DNA of 64,000 bases, taken from Pempheris klunzingeri (Eukaryota; Chordata; Actinopteri; Acropomatiformes; Pempheridae). Numbering within the stretch: the first letter of the stretch is position 1; each line of letters opens with the position of its first letter. The position numbers and the translations under genes are program-made. Positions 35,142 through 49,400 of the stretch are shown piece by piece. The notes under the pieces are model-generated. The model saw only the letters and a list, made by a program, of their open reading frames with translations. It made no database searches and was not told the origin of the DNA. The stretch lies in contig NC_092022.1 in the NCBI RefSeq assembly GCF_042242105.1, positions 11,900,001-11,964,000 of the forward strand, read 5' to 3'.

Positions 35142-38100
35142 GCAGACTCTGCCCTGACCTCAAGAGCCATTGCATCTTCCTGTCAGACTTTTCTTAGCCA
35201 ATAACATGGCTCAGAGCTCAACCTTTTTTGTTACAGTGTTGAACAACTGTTTTCACATCTTTGTCCTGCCTCAAACATAAAGGTGTGCTTGTCCACTTGT
35301 ATTTTTTTTCCCCCATCAAAAATCCTCTGGGTCCTACTGCTAAAAGAATTTTTTTTTCTACAGAAAGTAGAAAGTTAGGCAACCCCTTCCTCCAGACACA
35401 CTCACACACACCATCCTTTGCTCTGCACAGTCCTATCCTCCTTAATGTCCCTCCTCCAGAGAGTTATGCGGGAGGTACAAGCTCAGAGGAGGCACAATTA
35501 AGTCATACAATGTATACCACTGTGAAACGCCTAAAGACATCAAAGTCGTATTGTTGGTGGAGCAGAGGTGTAACCTCAAACCATGTCTGTTAGCGAGGAG
35601 TTCATTTCCGAGAAGGATGGATGTCTGTAATGGGTGGGTGTTTAAACTGTGTAGCCATAAGGAAAAGAGTCTGGTACCCAGGAGACCCCTGTGAAACTCA
35701 ATCACACATGGCAGCCTGGTTCATGGATCAAACCACACCTTGACTCTGGCCAGAGATTGTGTGTGATGAGTGAGATTGTCCTTTGTCAGACAGGAGTGAG
35801 TACAAGGGGAGCTTTCGATAATAAAGAGATAAAATAGGATGTGTGTCTACTGCCCATAGCATGTGCAAAATATAGCTTGCAAACGTAACTATGATAGAAA
35901 TAGGCATTGAGTTTGCATGAGGCAGAAGAATGTCTAATTCTGAGGAGTATAAAACAAAGGAAATGGAGAATTTATCCCTGTTGTAAGCCCAGCATTGGGT
36001 GCTGTGTAAGAACCTCTCCCATCTCATGAATGACGTTTCCCATCTCATGAGCCTACGTGAGGAAGTGCAGGCAATGCTACAGTTTTCTATTGTTACATTG
36101 GAAAACACCCAAGGATTTTGGCTCAAATGGGCGTATAGACCTTGGCTAGAAGGGTATAATGTTTTGAAGTTGGTCAAACTGTGCCACTTTCAAATCTACG
36201 GCCAAGATGGCAAAGCATCTAGTAATGTATTTATGAAGTTGTTTAGCCAACTAACAGGAAGCATACAGTGTATTTTACTGCCATTGTCGACATGACAGGT
36301 GCAACCCAACAAATATGATCAATGATTCCTGAATGAGAGCATGGCGTTCATCATAGTGATGATGAATGCAATTGTAATATACTATAAAAAGCTGTGATAC
36401 CTTTAAAAGTTAAATATGAGCAAACCTTTTACCCTTCATGTTACGGCAGTAATGCCACTGAAGCTGGAATTATGCCTCTCCAGGCTGCACACAGGCTGCA
36501 CTGAGGACAGTCCTATAGATTTGTGTAACTGTTTCTTTTATGCTTGTAGGATGTACCTTTTATGCTTGTTCTCCTGTCTGTTTCGAACCGGCAGGAGCTA
36601 AAACAATCAATCAACTTGTTAGATGCACAGGTTTAAATTTTTGGATTAGTGCGTCTTGGCCCCACTGCAAGCCTCTGCTACCTCTGGTTATCCTTCTGTG
36701 CTAGGTTAAGTCGCCTGATGTTATGTAACTCTCGCTTACTACACGGCCTCGCACTAAGGAAATCAACAGTTTTAGACAAAATACTGACTTGAAAATTACC
36801 AACCAGACCAGAATCAGAGTCAAGTATTCAAATCATCTTAAAAAGTTTTGACGTGTAAGCAAACAATTAGGCTTACCTACGAACACGTGCAGCAGACTCT
36901 GAGCAACACAAACATTCATTAGTTTGTTTGTTTCTGACCACATGATTGAAGTCCAATAATCATTGTCCTTTTATATCTGTTTTGGTCTCCACCATCTCCA
37001 GAGGAAAATATCTGTATTTTTAACATGGATGACATTTGACTTTACTGATTGACTGCCTGATTGATTTACTGCCTACACACTAACTATGCCTGTCTGAAAT
37101 TTGGAGTTAGACAGGTCATGTACAGTGAGTTTATCTAAGGTTTTTTTTAATTTTTTGACAAAATCAGAGGTTGCTGCTGGAAATTGGGCTGATCAACATG
37201 TTAAGACTGAAGATTTGCATCTATTAAAACAATAAACCAAAGGGGCTCTGTTGTGCTGCAGAGTTGGATGACAACTGATTTCATCACTGCAGACCTTTAA
37301 CACATTACTTGTAGTTATTTAATACATTACAAATGTAAAACTTTCACATTTTTATATTACGAACATGGAATCATTTGTATTTTTATACAGCATGTCACCT
37401 CATCAGCACAGAGCCGTAATTAGTCGGGGGTGTTTGGTAATCCCACATACAGCGAAAATCCTGGAGTCAGGTTAATTGATTCATCCCTGATAAATGTCTC
37501 CATTTCTTTCTGATGACTATCATTAATTCTAAATTCAAAAAAGGAAAACAATGGCTAATGTTGAAGGAGGTTTCGTCCATACTGGTGTTATTCCATGAAA
37601 GAGAAAACATTGCTAAAGATGTTGCAGGGGTCAAACTGCATGTAGGTGAAAGGTTTAGCAATGTGTTACAAAGGGAAAACACTGGCTGTACACCCCCCAA
37701 AGTGTGATGTGTCCCTGCCTCATTAATGTTTCAAACTAAACGATTAAACAGAGCATTGTTTTTGTTCAGGTTTCATATTCCATTTCTGTGTCTCTGCTGG
37801 AGAGGAGATGCAGTGATATAAGGGACTTTAAATGCCAGGAATGTGGGCCATTGTGTTGATCAGCTCCAGAGGATTTATGAACATAGCGACGGCGTGGTGT
37901 GTCTGCGGGCTGTTTAAACAAGATATTAATCAGTGGTAAAAGGAACAATGAATGGAAAAGGATATGGAGTGCTAACCCCAAACTAGACGAAATTCTTCTG
38001 CTCCATCATAACACAGACAGCTCTTTTTAAATTCAAACAATGAAAATGTGAATACCTGAGTGGCATAAGTATGTGTCATTTATACAATCCAGTGTGCATT

Positions 38101-41100
38101 CAGTTAGCTCGAAAACAACAGCAAACAGGGTATCGCCTCTGTTTTGCGGACACAAAATGTGTCAAGTGATATGACTAGTTTTAATGTGAAGTCGCATTGT
38201 ATAGGACCACTTGTCACAGTGTTTAAATGTGTGAAATTAGATGAATACAAAAAGAATTATTCTGTTTCCGTTTTCAGTATCCTGAAGTCTCGACATCAAT
38301 TATATTGACTGATAAAAAACACTTATGGAGGCTTTTGAGGCTTGTAAAAACTTTGATGGTAACTTTACATTAATCACATTATAAAAATATCTCATCCACC
38401 CTGTCTCCGTCATGCTGAGTGTGTGTCCTGATCTTACAGGGTCTTTCTATTATTCTCGTCCAGGGAGAGGCTCCAGTCATTTTGTGGCCTATAGTTCCTG
38501 CTATTGTTCTTTATCTGCTTTATGGGATGGTTGTCCCGACCCCCCATGGCATGTTACTTTGGAAATGACCTTGTCTATGAGGCTGACTACTGGCCGCCAC
38601 CTCTCCTTGTGTCCCTGTCTCCTCACCTCTCCCATCCCTTTCCGTTCGTAGCTCCTCTCCATCCATTAGTGCCTCTCCTCATGCTGTCCAGGTATTTACA
38701 TTGTTTGACTCCATGAATCATGTCTCTGTGAAGAATTCTTCCTGTTGGTACATGAATTTGTTGCAATTTGTCACTCACGCCATACAGAGTTTGTGCAGGG
38801 GTTAAGAGCCAAGCACAACCCTGGAATTTGTCAAACAGCCCTTTGATGTGTGTTGAAAAGTGTATATTTCATGGAAGCTTGTCCGGCTCTATTATTCAGG
38901 CAACACAATAATCAAACAAGTTGCATTCTTTAGCGGGTGTTTTTAGCCACTTTTTTCTCTGCTAATTCTTCTGTTCTTGACTGTACCTGTATCTTGCCAT
39001 GTCTTGATTTCAGGGCAACACTTTCAAAGATCTGTGTTCACGTTTAATTCTTGTACATCTTGGGGCCAGGATTTTAAAGCATAAAAGTTATCAATGTTAT
39101 CAAAGTTTAAACTTTTCTTTTTTAAACTGTTTTTCAATAGAGAGTCCAATATGTTTTGGAGTTGAGCTGCTGATTTCCTGTTCACTCTTGATGAACGTCT
39201 CCTGACCTCCACCACACCTACACGAGCCACGTCCATTCATCAAACATCTGTGTCGTGCATCTCCTGGGCGGATAAAGCAGCACCCACTTTCATCAGCAGG
39301 CTCCCCAAGGAATCGTGTCTGAGTGTGTGCACACAAAGCAACTTTTATGTTCTGATTGAGGTAACAATAAAGATGATGCCTTAAGGACATAATGTGTTTT
39401 AACCTGGGTTAATGCGCAGGAACGTGATCATGCTGCCAATAATATCTGATTAAGTGGAGGGTTATGTATTGCTATTGTTTGGTGTGCTGCTGGTGAGGGA
39501 AGTACACTTCGGTATATTGGAGCATACCGAAACAGACAATGAAAATGTCATCAGCTTGCCTAAGCAGCCTGTCTATTATCTGAAGAGAACAAAAGGTGAG
39601 ACCTGAATTCCCATTTGACCTTCACTTCCTTGCTGATACTCACTGTCCTGTCTGTCCCCAGTCAGGATATGGTGCCACACATGAAAAAAAAACATGTTTT
39701 CAGTCTCATCTGGTGTATTTCTTTCTGCCCCCCTTGCTGACTTACAGTCACATCTTCGTGGTAGAAATGAGGCATATGATATTATTCTTTGCATAAGATC
39801 TGCCATCATGCAGTACATTAGTTATGCTCCACAGTTTGTGTCACCTCCAGAATAACAATTAGATTTCCTAAAGTATGTAGGGAAGCTGTTTTGATTTACA
39901 GAGGGTCAAATGGAGAGTCTGGTTATGGGATGTGTCACTTCCTAGCCCATGCCAAAGCATTGTGCGGCTCAAGTACACAACGGCGACACAGCCTTGAACC
40001 ACATTGAAAGGGCCGCTGCTGCATTGTTCGCTTCATCTTAATGCTTCTGTCAACGCTAGATTCACTTTCAGCTGTAGAGCAATTGCAGTGTTCAACCCAA
40101 TGAAAAAACAACCCTGTGTTGTCATGTTAAGACAACACAGGGTAGGCAACACCCTACTGTAAAATTTTCATAACTGGTGGATGTGCAGTACAGAATATTT
40201 AGTCCCAGATGCAGTACACTACTAAATAGTGGGCCAGAAAATAAAAGAAACGTCTGCATCTGAATATGTCGTGCTGATACATGTAGGTAATTTTCTGCTA
40301 AAGTAATTAAAATGGACAGTTTCTCTGTATTCCCTGAAAAAATATGCATAAAATAGAACCAAATATTAAGATTGTGAGATCAGCCACAGTGATGAGGTTC
40401 AAAGTGAATAAACTGCAGTGACTCCAGTCTTTCGTCTTGTGCGTGAGACTCTGATGAAGTGGGTCCTTGAGAATCACTAGTGCAGGCAGGTTCACCTTAG
40501 ACAGAGTTCAGGGCAGGTATGTTGTGCTCATTGCCCAAAAATGTTGACTCACCAACTTTTAGTAGTTCAAATACTGTGCCTACATATTAAAGAGTTGGTT
40601 GAATCAAAGCACACAAAATAAAAAGAAAAGCACAACCCATTTCTGCTTTACCTCCAGTGAGTTCCAGCCATGCAAGTTGGTTCAATTTATCCATTTCTGT
40701 ATTTACCAAAGTGTATTGGTGTGATCACAACACTAAAAAGTGAAATTTCTAACAGAGGATCTTATTCCAGAAACGGTGTTGTGGTTAGTCTGGATAATAC
40801 ACAGGCCTCCCTCTTACTCACTCACCTCACACTTTTCATAGAAAGCAGTTCCGATCATTATTTGATAGTATAATTTATTGTTCTCCCTCAAATTTCCTTT
40901 GTGTCTGTGGCAATTGTCAGATATGTACAACCACAACAAAGAGGCAGTACAGTTAAAGACAGCCATTTAACAACAATATCAGCAAAAATCAAGAGTTGAG
41001 TACAACAAAATGTTTATGCGCAACCTCTTGTGACATGGATTTGTTTAACGGAGCTGTACTGGAAAGTCTGAAAGATCTCTGGTTGCCTGCAAAAGGTGGT

Positions 41101-43180
41101 ATCCTGTTTTGTTTTGTTTTAATCGCCACCAACTAAAAACACAACAGGGAAAATGTAAGAGTGGCAAAATGCGTGTTTATCTGATCAGATATAAGCTGCA
41201 CGTGTTAGCAGCTTAATATCTACAGCAGTATTATCAGAATCTATAGATTCACAGCCACTCTTTGGATCCAACGACATATCATGAGACCAAAAAACAGAGA
41301 AGGAGGTTAGACTTATACTTTGCTATTTGATCACACTGCTCTGGCACGCCGCTAAAAAATCCTTTAATGAATGATCTGAGCGCCTACACATTTCAACTCA
41401 CTGTCTTCATCGGGACATGTAAGAACAAGAAGCAGCGCACAGATACGTATATCAAGGTCAGTGTGACTGACATCATCTGTGACGGTTATCCAGCATTACT
41501 CTAATTGTCTGGAGCTGACCTTAGCTTCATATATGCATGAGCTGATACTTGATTTTACATGCCCTGATGAAGATTAGATTAAAGGCTTTTGATTTCTGCA
41601 AAGTGGTGTGCCTTGGCTTTTTTTTTTTTTTTTGGTTACGACTTATTGATCACATATCAGTACAAGTCTAGTTGCCCTTTAGCAAATGTAGCACAGGACA
41701 GGAGTCCATTCTTAAAGGCATTGTCACCTCCTGGATATAGCTCTGTTGGTTTAGGTATGGCGTGGCACCTGAGTAGAGCGCGCAGGAAGCAGGACATGAT
41801 GCAAGAAGTACAATACTGCTGTGTTTACAGCAAGCTACAATCATCATTACAGACGCTGGTTAGTCCTCATTCTCATAGCCTTTTAGATACCAATGTGAAT
41901 CCATCCTTCCATTATCTAGTCTGATGTTGAAATTTCTGATCATACTGTGCTGTCAGTAAGACCAAGACTAACTAGCTGTACCCTGCAATAGGTGAGTTTT
42001 TCTATGGGACATGTAGCATTACCCTTAATATATCATGTATCATGTATGTAGCCATAACTGAATGCTTTTCATGGGTCTCGTTTTAAAATGATTCGGCCGA
42101 ATACAACATATTCACAATTTACATAGTTAACACTGATTAACAAGTTAGCTAGAGCTGATAAAACTCAGCTAGTTACAGTTGTCATTGCAGCATTTTAGAA
42201 AACATTGTTGTCTAACCAATTTTATTGCAAGTGAAAAGTCTTCCAGTCTTCCCCCAGTGCATAAAAACTGTAATAAACAGTCGGTATTCAGTTAAAAGTT
42301 GTGATCATCTATTTACAGTTTCTTATGCAATCCCTTTCATCATTAATGCCATTCAATTATATTCCAAAACAGGATTTTCTTGATGCCAGTCTGAGCGCTC
42401 TAAAAAATGGTTCAAAGGACTGCTGCATCACACCCTCGGCAGCACCCTGCATCACACCCTCGGCAGCACGTACCAGGCTGAAAGTAGCGGGGCGGAGGCC
42501 AAGGAGACGTGGACCCAGAACTGTACTGACGGTCGCTGCCAAACCACCTTCCTGCCACGCTGTGCCATCACTCATACACACACATCAGAGTTCAGACAAC
42601 AAAGGTGAAACAAGGTTTTGTATTTCTTCACATTGTGCTAGAAATAAGCAAGCGCAAGAAACACTTGATAAAGGTGTTGTAGATACATTGTTAAGCAGTA
42701 GTTCTTTCTTTTACTATCAAGCCAAAGTAACCGAAAAAGTGTGCTGCAAAGATGAGGATAAGTTGAAAGATGGATGCATTATTTGGTAGTTTGATAGTTT
42801 ATTTTGTAGCTGAGAAATTATCCCAACATATCATTCTGTGTGATTCAATGAAAAACAAATGTCCAACAAAACAAATGTATGTACTTCGTTGAGTGAGCAA
42901 TGTATGAGCAATATTATCTGTAATACTGACTTTTTCAGAAATGATTACAGTGATGAAGGCTTTTGTTTTCATTGTGCAAGCTGGGAGGTGCACACCTGAA
43001 GCATGGTTTGAGTGTGTTCGGACACAGTTTTACCCCTTAACACTTGAGATGAGATTAGCTTCAATATCTTATGATGCCACTACTGGGTGCCTTTTTTTGT
43101 ATTCTTCATTTTCCTCTCCTTATTTCTCCCTTCCATTTTTCTCTTACCACCATCTTTGCTTTCCATTTCTCTTTTACCTC
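35142..43180. other. Gene-poor region, part 1
   Basis: No protein family, RNA gene or clear transposon was recognised. The longest open frames (for example about 35728-36177 on the minus strand) have no recognisable domain and no exon-like borders. A perfect 13-bp-stem hairpin lies at 40111-40143. A 23-bp unit is tandemly duplicated at about 42424-42469 (ctgcatcacaccctcggcag). The region may hold regulatory DNA of sp5l. Confidence 0.5.
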
Positions 43181-43199
43181 ACCATCACCTTTCCCTTAC

Positions 43200-43490
43200 T
43201 CCCATCGCATACTTGTTCAGCATCAAAGGCACCCGTGGCTCCGGCTGGATGGCCACTAGCTTCTCATTTCCTCTCATGCACTCCAGCCATTCAGCGGTGG
43301 CGTGCTCCGTCAGGGCTGAGCGGACCCCAGGGAGTCCACCAGAAGCCTCTGCTAGGCGCTCACCGCCGCTTCCTGCTCATTTAAGAGAGCCCTCAGAATG
43401 GAGCACCATTGTCCTGGCTGTTATCTGATGGCCCCACTCAACAGGCAGACAAAGCCAAGAGCCTGGGGGCTCCCCCCACCTCACTGTCTG
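43200..43490. other. GC-richer island in the gene-poor region, possible regulatory element
   Basis: After a long pyrimidine-rich stretch (about 43085-43200) comes roughly 290 bases of mixed, higher-GC sequence with an atcaaagg (TCF/LEF-like) site at about 43220. It does not resemble an exon. Its contrast with the AT-rich surroundings makes it a candidate conserved non-coding element; this is inference. Confidence 0.3.
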
Positions 43491-46400
43491 TGTTGAGGCT
43501 CTCCTGATTTTTTCTTTTTTCTTCTTCTTTTTTCTTTTTTGTTTAACATGTCAAGCTCAAGAAAGGAGCTCTACAAACATTGATAGATGCATGAAAGCAC
43601 TACACATTTTCTGGGCATTTAAAGAGTATTCATAGAGTACTAGACCACACAGATATGTTCAGAATAGTTATTAGTGATGTGAGGGAACCTGATCTATGCA
43701 AGCCAAGGTATAATTACGTACATTATAGTGGCAAAGCCTATGCGCTGAGCAACAAAGCAAGTGTGACTGATGGAACAACAGTAACAAATCAGTGAGATCC
43801 TAAATTTACAGTGCAAATCAGCAAACGTTATTTAACAAAGCTTTTTCTGCTTCAATGACACACAGCCAGTTTGAGTTATGTGTGGAGGTAAAGTCCAAAT
43901 GTATTATATAAACAGGGTGAATTTGATTGCAGACAGATGTAACACACACATGCATCATGAGAGACAAACAGCTGGACATACAACATGTCCAAATTATCAT
44001 ATGGGCAAATAAAAAACACATCAAATGAGGAAGGAGCTAAAACCACTGAATAAGTACATAATACACAGAGACATGTTCAGCTTTACTGGGTAAACAAAGG
44101 AGACTTGATTTTTTGGAAAAATATAGCGGAGGTACCGCTGCCAGGGGTTGGTAGAGCAGTTCAACATGACACAAGTCTGTCAAGCTTGTACTGTGTCCAA
44201 AATCATGTTCCCAAAACAGGCCACAAAAATTTGCCTGACTTTGTTGTTTGTTTTTTAGAGATAAGCTTTCAATTTGCTTGAAAGAATACCTTGTTGTCAG
44301 GTATTCTGTCTCTGTTTCGTCCACAGAGTAGCTGCCAGTTAGGCGGCTTTAAACAAAAGTACATGGCACAAAGTCATCAGCCTCTGGTCTTGATATAATT
44401 TGTCTCACATTTACTTTAACAGATGTTTTGTGTGAATAATATATGAAAAGGGACACAGAGCACATTGCCAGGATGAGCCAGTGGATCAGTAAAGATTAAA
44501 GGATACTGACTTTGAATCAGCCAAATATACCAAAAGATCTTAAATCCATTCGGTGGCATCAATGTCACTTTTAAAATCTGCAGTTTCTTTTCAAGCAAAT
44601 ATGTTTGAAATGTGTTAAAAGGATTTCTACAGACACAAGACAACACATTTAATTTTAGGTAATTTAGCTCAGCAAAGTCTGGTTGTCATCCTCTGCAAGC
44701 AAACTGCAGGTACTCATATGTGAGCAGTGAAACTCTAGACCTGCCTGTTTCATGATTTATGATATTCAACACCTGCATAACTACAATCTCATTACCACAG
44801 GCCTTATAGTAGTTTACATTTTATTGATTACACTTAAAAATAGGAAAAATAATGTTTTGAGTTTATTATTCAAGAGATTTCCTAGAAAATGCATAGGAAA
44901 TACTCAAAATACTGAGGTAGTCAAATCCAGTCAGTTTGATTTATATCACCTAAAATCACAAACCACAAATTCAGGTGAAAGGCCTTCACAAGCTGTGCAG
45001 CATACAGCACTCTCTACCATTAAGCCCTCGATATGGAAAAGCAAAACCTACCTGAAAAAGACAGATAGGAAAGAAAAAGAAGAGACCTCAGGAACAGTCA
45101 GTGTGCCTGAACTGGATCAACATGAGCTGCTTGGCTGGCTTAGCTATATATTTATTTTGTCAACCAAATGGTTATTGGAGTTCAGTTCCATGTGATTGTT
45201 TTTATGTATAAATAGCACATAATATAATCCTTATATTTGATTATTTTGTTGTTGCTTTTTTTGTGTGTTTAATATCATATAGAATATCATATCATATATG
45301 TGCATCATATATAACAACCTATATCAAACTGATTGTTCTTTGGGAAAAAACTGTGTAATTTTACTCAAAAGAAACAAAATGTCTGACATTGTCAGTGCAT
45401 TGCATTATATAATGTATGTCATTTCAACAGTGAACCACACAAAAAATAGAGAAGTATGAGAAATGCTGATAAAAGGTGACACTATGGAGAAGATACAACA
45501 TGAGAGCAGTGTCCTCTTGTGGAGAGATAAGGGAAAACAAATGCACCAAAGGGTTTTCCTCTTTATCCAGAGACAGCTTTTAACATTCTCTCATTAAATA
45601 GCCTTTTTTTCCTCTTTTTTTTCGGTGCCCTGTTCTTGTTCTGTTGGAGACTTTGCCCCACGCAGAGAGAAAGGTAAGGGGGTTTCCTATAGAGACACCA
45701 TTGTGTGTGCTGTATCAAAGGGAGATTTGTTGAAGGAGCTTTGGTGTGCTGTGATATCACCCACATCAGTCAGGACTGCCCGTGCAGATGCCTGCAACCA
45801 GAGGGTGGGGGGATGTGGGGCTGGACTCACTACCTGCTCCAATTTCATAGACTTCTGACCTGACAGGAGAGACTGTAGCAGCAGAGGGGAAGGTACCAAA
45901 ACTAGCAGGACTCATGTTTAAGCTGACTTTAAGCAAATAATACATCAGTCTCCTCCTTCCTTGAAATTTATATGTGAAACTCTAAATATTTACCCTGTGC
46001 GGAGATGTGATCCTGTATTGTCCTGTAACAAAAAGTCTACAGTATCACGCGATTAGTTTTGCTGCCTCCTCAACAGCCCTCTCTAGTGGGGTGGCAATGA
46101 ACTGTATGCTGCCTTACCATGTGAGGTAAAACAATAAGTATGGTTATAATTTAGGTGGAACAATAATTTCGAGGGGACCTAATGCCTCGGATGTGTTCAT
46201 GTAATTGATTAAATTCAACACAATTTAACTGTCTCTCCAAACTTCATGTGCACACTGACACGAAAATATTTCCCTTGAGTTACATAGCACTTGAGAGGTG
46301 GTATGGCACAAGACCTATTCATCACAATACTGAGTGAGTACATACTGACTGAATATCATTACTGTGATATTAACAGTCAAATTAAACTCATGTATCTATT

Positions 46401-49400
46401 TCAGAACCACAATATTTTAGTCTTCTGTCAGCAGGAATTTTGAGTCCAGAATCAGAAAAAAACAGTAAAATATTAGGTGCATTTAAAACAAATGCTGCTA
46501 TTAACAGTGATTTTTGTGAAAAATAATAAATTATTATAATGCATTCATAGCATATATTCCTTGTGTTTATATAATTTATATACAATAGTATGATTAAGTT
46601 ATTAAAAGAAATACTAATGTTTTATTTTAATCATCCAGTCTCACTAAGGCATTCTTTTTCTGTGAAACACAAGTGGCAGGATAATTTAAATACTTAAAAA
46701 TAAAATAGTAAAATTAATTGAAAGAGGAGGGAATCTGAAAGTTTTTGAAGCCTTTTTTTGGAGTATGGTCCACGCAGCACATGAGCCTATTTCACCTGCA
46801 CAATGAAATGGCACAGGACTGGGACATTAAAGTCATGATGTTCGAGTAAATATACCAGATGAGAAAACGAGAGCTGATAAAACAACTGAAGAACACTCTA
46901 ACTCAAACTGATTCATCCATCTAGATCTCCCCTACTTTTCCTCTCTTCTTTTTTGAAGATCAAGCAATGGCAAAAAGTTGAATAATTCTGCCTCTTTGAT
47001 CTGCACACACAAGTGCGAGTTCATTTCCATTTTTGATTTTTTTTTTCCTCCTTTCTGTAAGAGTGCCAGCATCAAGATTTACCTTGGTGTGCAAATGTGC
47101 TGGAATAGGTTAAAAGGAAATCTCGCTGCTCTCTCAAAGCACAAGTGCAGATGTTGTGAAGTTAATTAAAAATTTAGCAATTCGTTTCTCCCGTCCCAAT
47201 TTAGGCTGCATCAAATAGAAGAAAACAGACGGAAAAATGACTTGTGAGAGAAGTCCATGCAGTCTGTCTTTTACATGTATGGCAACGTCAACAAGGAGGA
47301 ACACTTCTGTAATGTAAAATTCAGGATGATATACCACTCTTTTACACCTCTTGCAATTCTTCGCACAGGGTGTATCATTAATAAACATATTCATTCCTGT
47401 AAATATGTCTATTTAAAACACAGAAAACAATTAATCAAATGTACAATAATGCTTATAACCCATCGTTCCTGCTCATTTAATTGCTTTATTTCTATTTCTC
47501 CAAGTCTACATGTGTGATCTCTACGTTACTGAAAGATCAGAGATTAGTCCAGTAGTTATCATTCGTTTTCCCAAAGACATTTCACACAGGCTGCCTCATT
47601 TAGAAGACAAGAGTGATAAACACATTTTAAAGCCTCCCCCCATCCACCAGTCTTCCAAACAAGTAACCCGGCTTTATCCATGTTTACTAAAATTGCATCA
47701 GTATGTTGACATAGGCCCCGTATCTTCTACCAACTCTTCGATCTCCTCCCAAATAATTGTGCCATCCACAGAAAGGATGTCAAGTCTCAAGGTGCTGCCC
47801 ACCCCTCTCCACTCCCCCTGTGTGGATGATGCTCCAGGAGGGTAGCAGAGGGAGGGAGGGTGTAGTTTCTGCGCAGGTGTTACAGCTGCATTCGTACATA
47901 ATTCCTTTCTGTGCGAGCAGTGCTCAGCGTTAGCCTCTCTGTGCTGCTTCCCCCCAGTGGGACCCCTCCTCCACTGAGTGATATTACAAGCGGCAGCCGT
48001 GCGCCTCTGATCTACATGCGCTGGGCTCCCTCCTGGTCCTGGGTGAATAGCGCTTGACTTGTTCAATTTGTTTAGAAGCCGCGTTCGACGCTTTGAAGCC
48101 ACACATTTTAGCATAAATCATAACCTGTCTCCTTGCTCACAACTGCTTTGAAATGCAACATCTGCTTTTGAATCCCCTGCTTTACAATTAGTTAAGCAAC
48201 ATCAATAGATTGACTCCCTATAATTTTTCTTGATAATGAACTGCTTTGTACACGTGCAAGGGCATTAGTGGTGGGCCCATTTGATTTTTCAAGGCCAAGG
48301 TCCTGAGACAGATCAATCTTCATCAGCCTCACTACACCAGAGCGATGTGAACTTCCTGAAGTTCTCAGCATGTTCTGACTACAATGAGACACATTAAACA
48401 TTGTTAAATTAGGTTACCCTCCATGGTAACCTACTTAGGAAGTGTCATGGTTGTGGGGCATGTTACCGGGCCATGTTGTTTACTCTTTCATCACACTCTT
48501 CAGGTTCGCTGTTTGTTGGTTTGTTTTGCAAAGCACAGCCTTCTGTTCAGCTGTGGGAAAAGTGCGGAATCAAAGTCCCGCAGAGCAGCCTGACGTTGAC
48601 ACTGATAAGCTTGGCCTGTCACTATCCATTTGTCTGAATGACATTGATGCTCAGGTTGGATCTCTGGAGGAAGCAGTGCACACAGAACCCAGGTGCATAT
48701 GCTACTGCTGCTGCGTGCTGTAGAAAGAAAAGTCCATGCAAGTTTGCTTAATGAAGTTAGTAGTTCAAATCTAAAGTTAATTTTGTAATATATTGAATAA
48801 AAGGAATATTGGCAGGAGTTGTAGTTGTTCAATATACTGTACCAAAGTTCAAACTCTCAAAAACTGATCCATCAGTTAGAAACCTCTCATCAGGTGCATT
48901 AAGAATTCTTTTTGCAGGTTGAAGGGGAAAATAACAATCCCAAAGATTTTATTTTCAAAGGCAAGCATTTGATCAGTAGTCATCAATTAAACTTACTGAG
49001 GTGCAAATTACACCACAAGGATTAGATGAAAGAGCCTCTGTGTCATTTTCTCCCCTCCTCCTCAAAGCTTGGCTTGGTTCGCAGCACACACAAACAGCAG
49101 GCTGATCCCTGGCATGGCGGTGACAGGGTGACACTTCCCCTCACATTACGCAGCCTGAGCTGACTGAGGGGCTTAACAGATAGTGGCATCACAGGCGTAC
49201 GTTTACAAATAAATCTACTGCTCTGGCTGTGCGGCACTCCTCTGCACATGTAGCCCTTGTATCTCTGCTCATACTTTGCATTTCTGATTTCAGCTGGAGC
49301 CTTGCCATAAGATCCGGTTACCATACCGACCTGAGTCCCTCTTCCCAGATGGCATGTTGGGGCTTGCTGGGTAATGCTTATGAGATGGGATCCATGACAT

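Noticed and set aside
35728-36295. Overlapping long frames on both strands
   Set aside because: Neither strand resembles a known protein. Openness on both strands suggests base composition or an unidentified old repeat, not a gene.
42301-42789. 162-codon plus-strand frame
   Set aside because: Part of its length comes from the tandem 23-bp duplication. No domain or exon context is visible.
47698-48114. 138-codon minus-strand frame with an acidic C-terminal part
   Set aside because: Composition is uneven and no family or exon borders are seen. The sequence looks more like a GC-richer non-coding patch.
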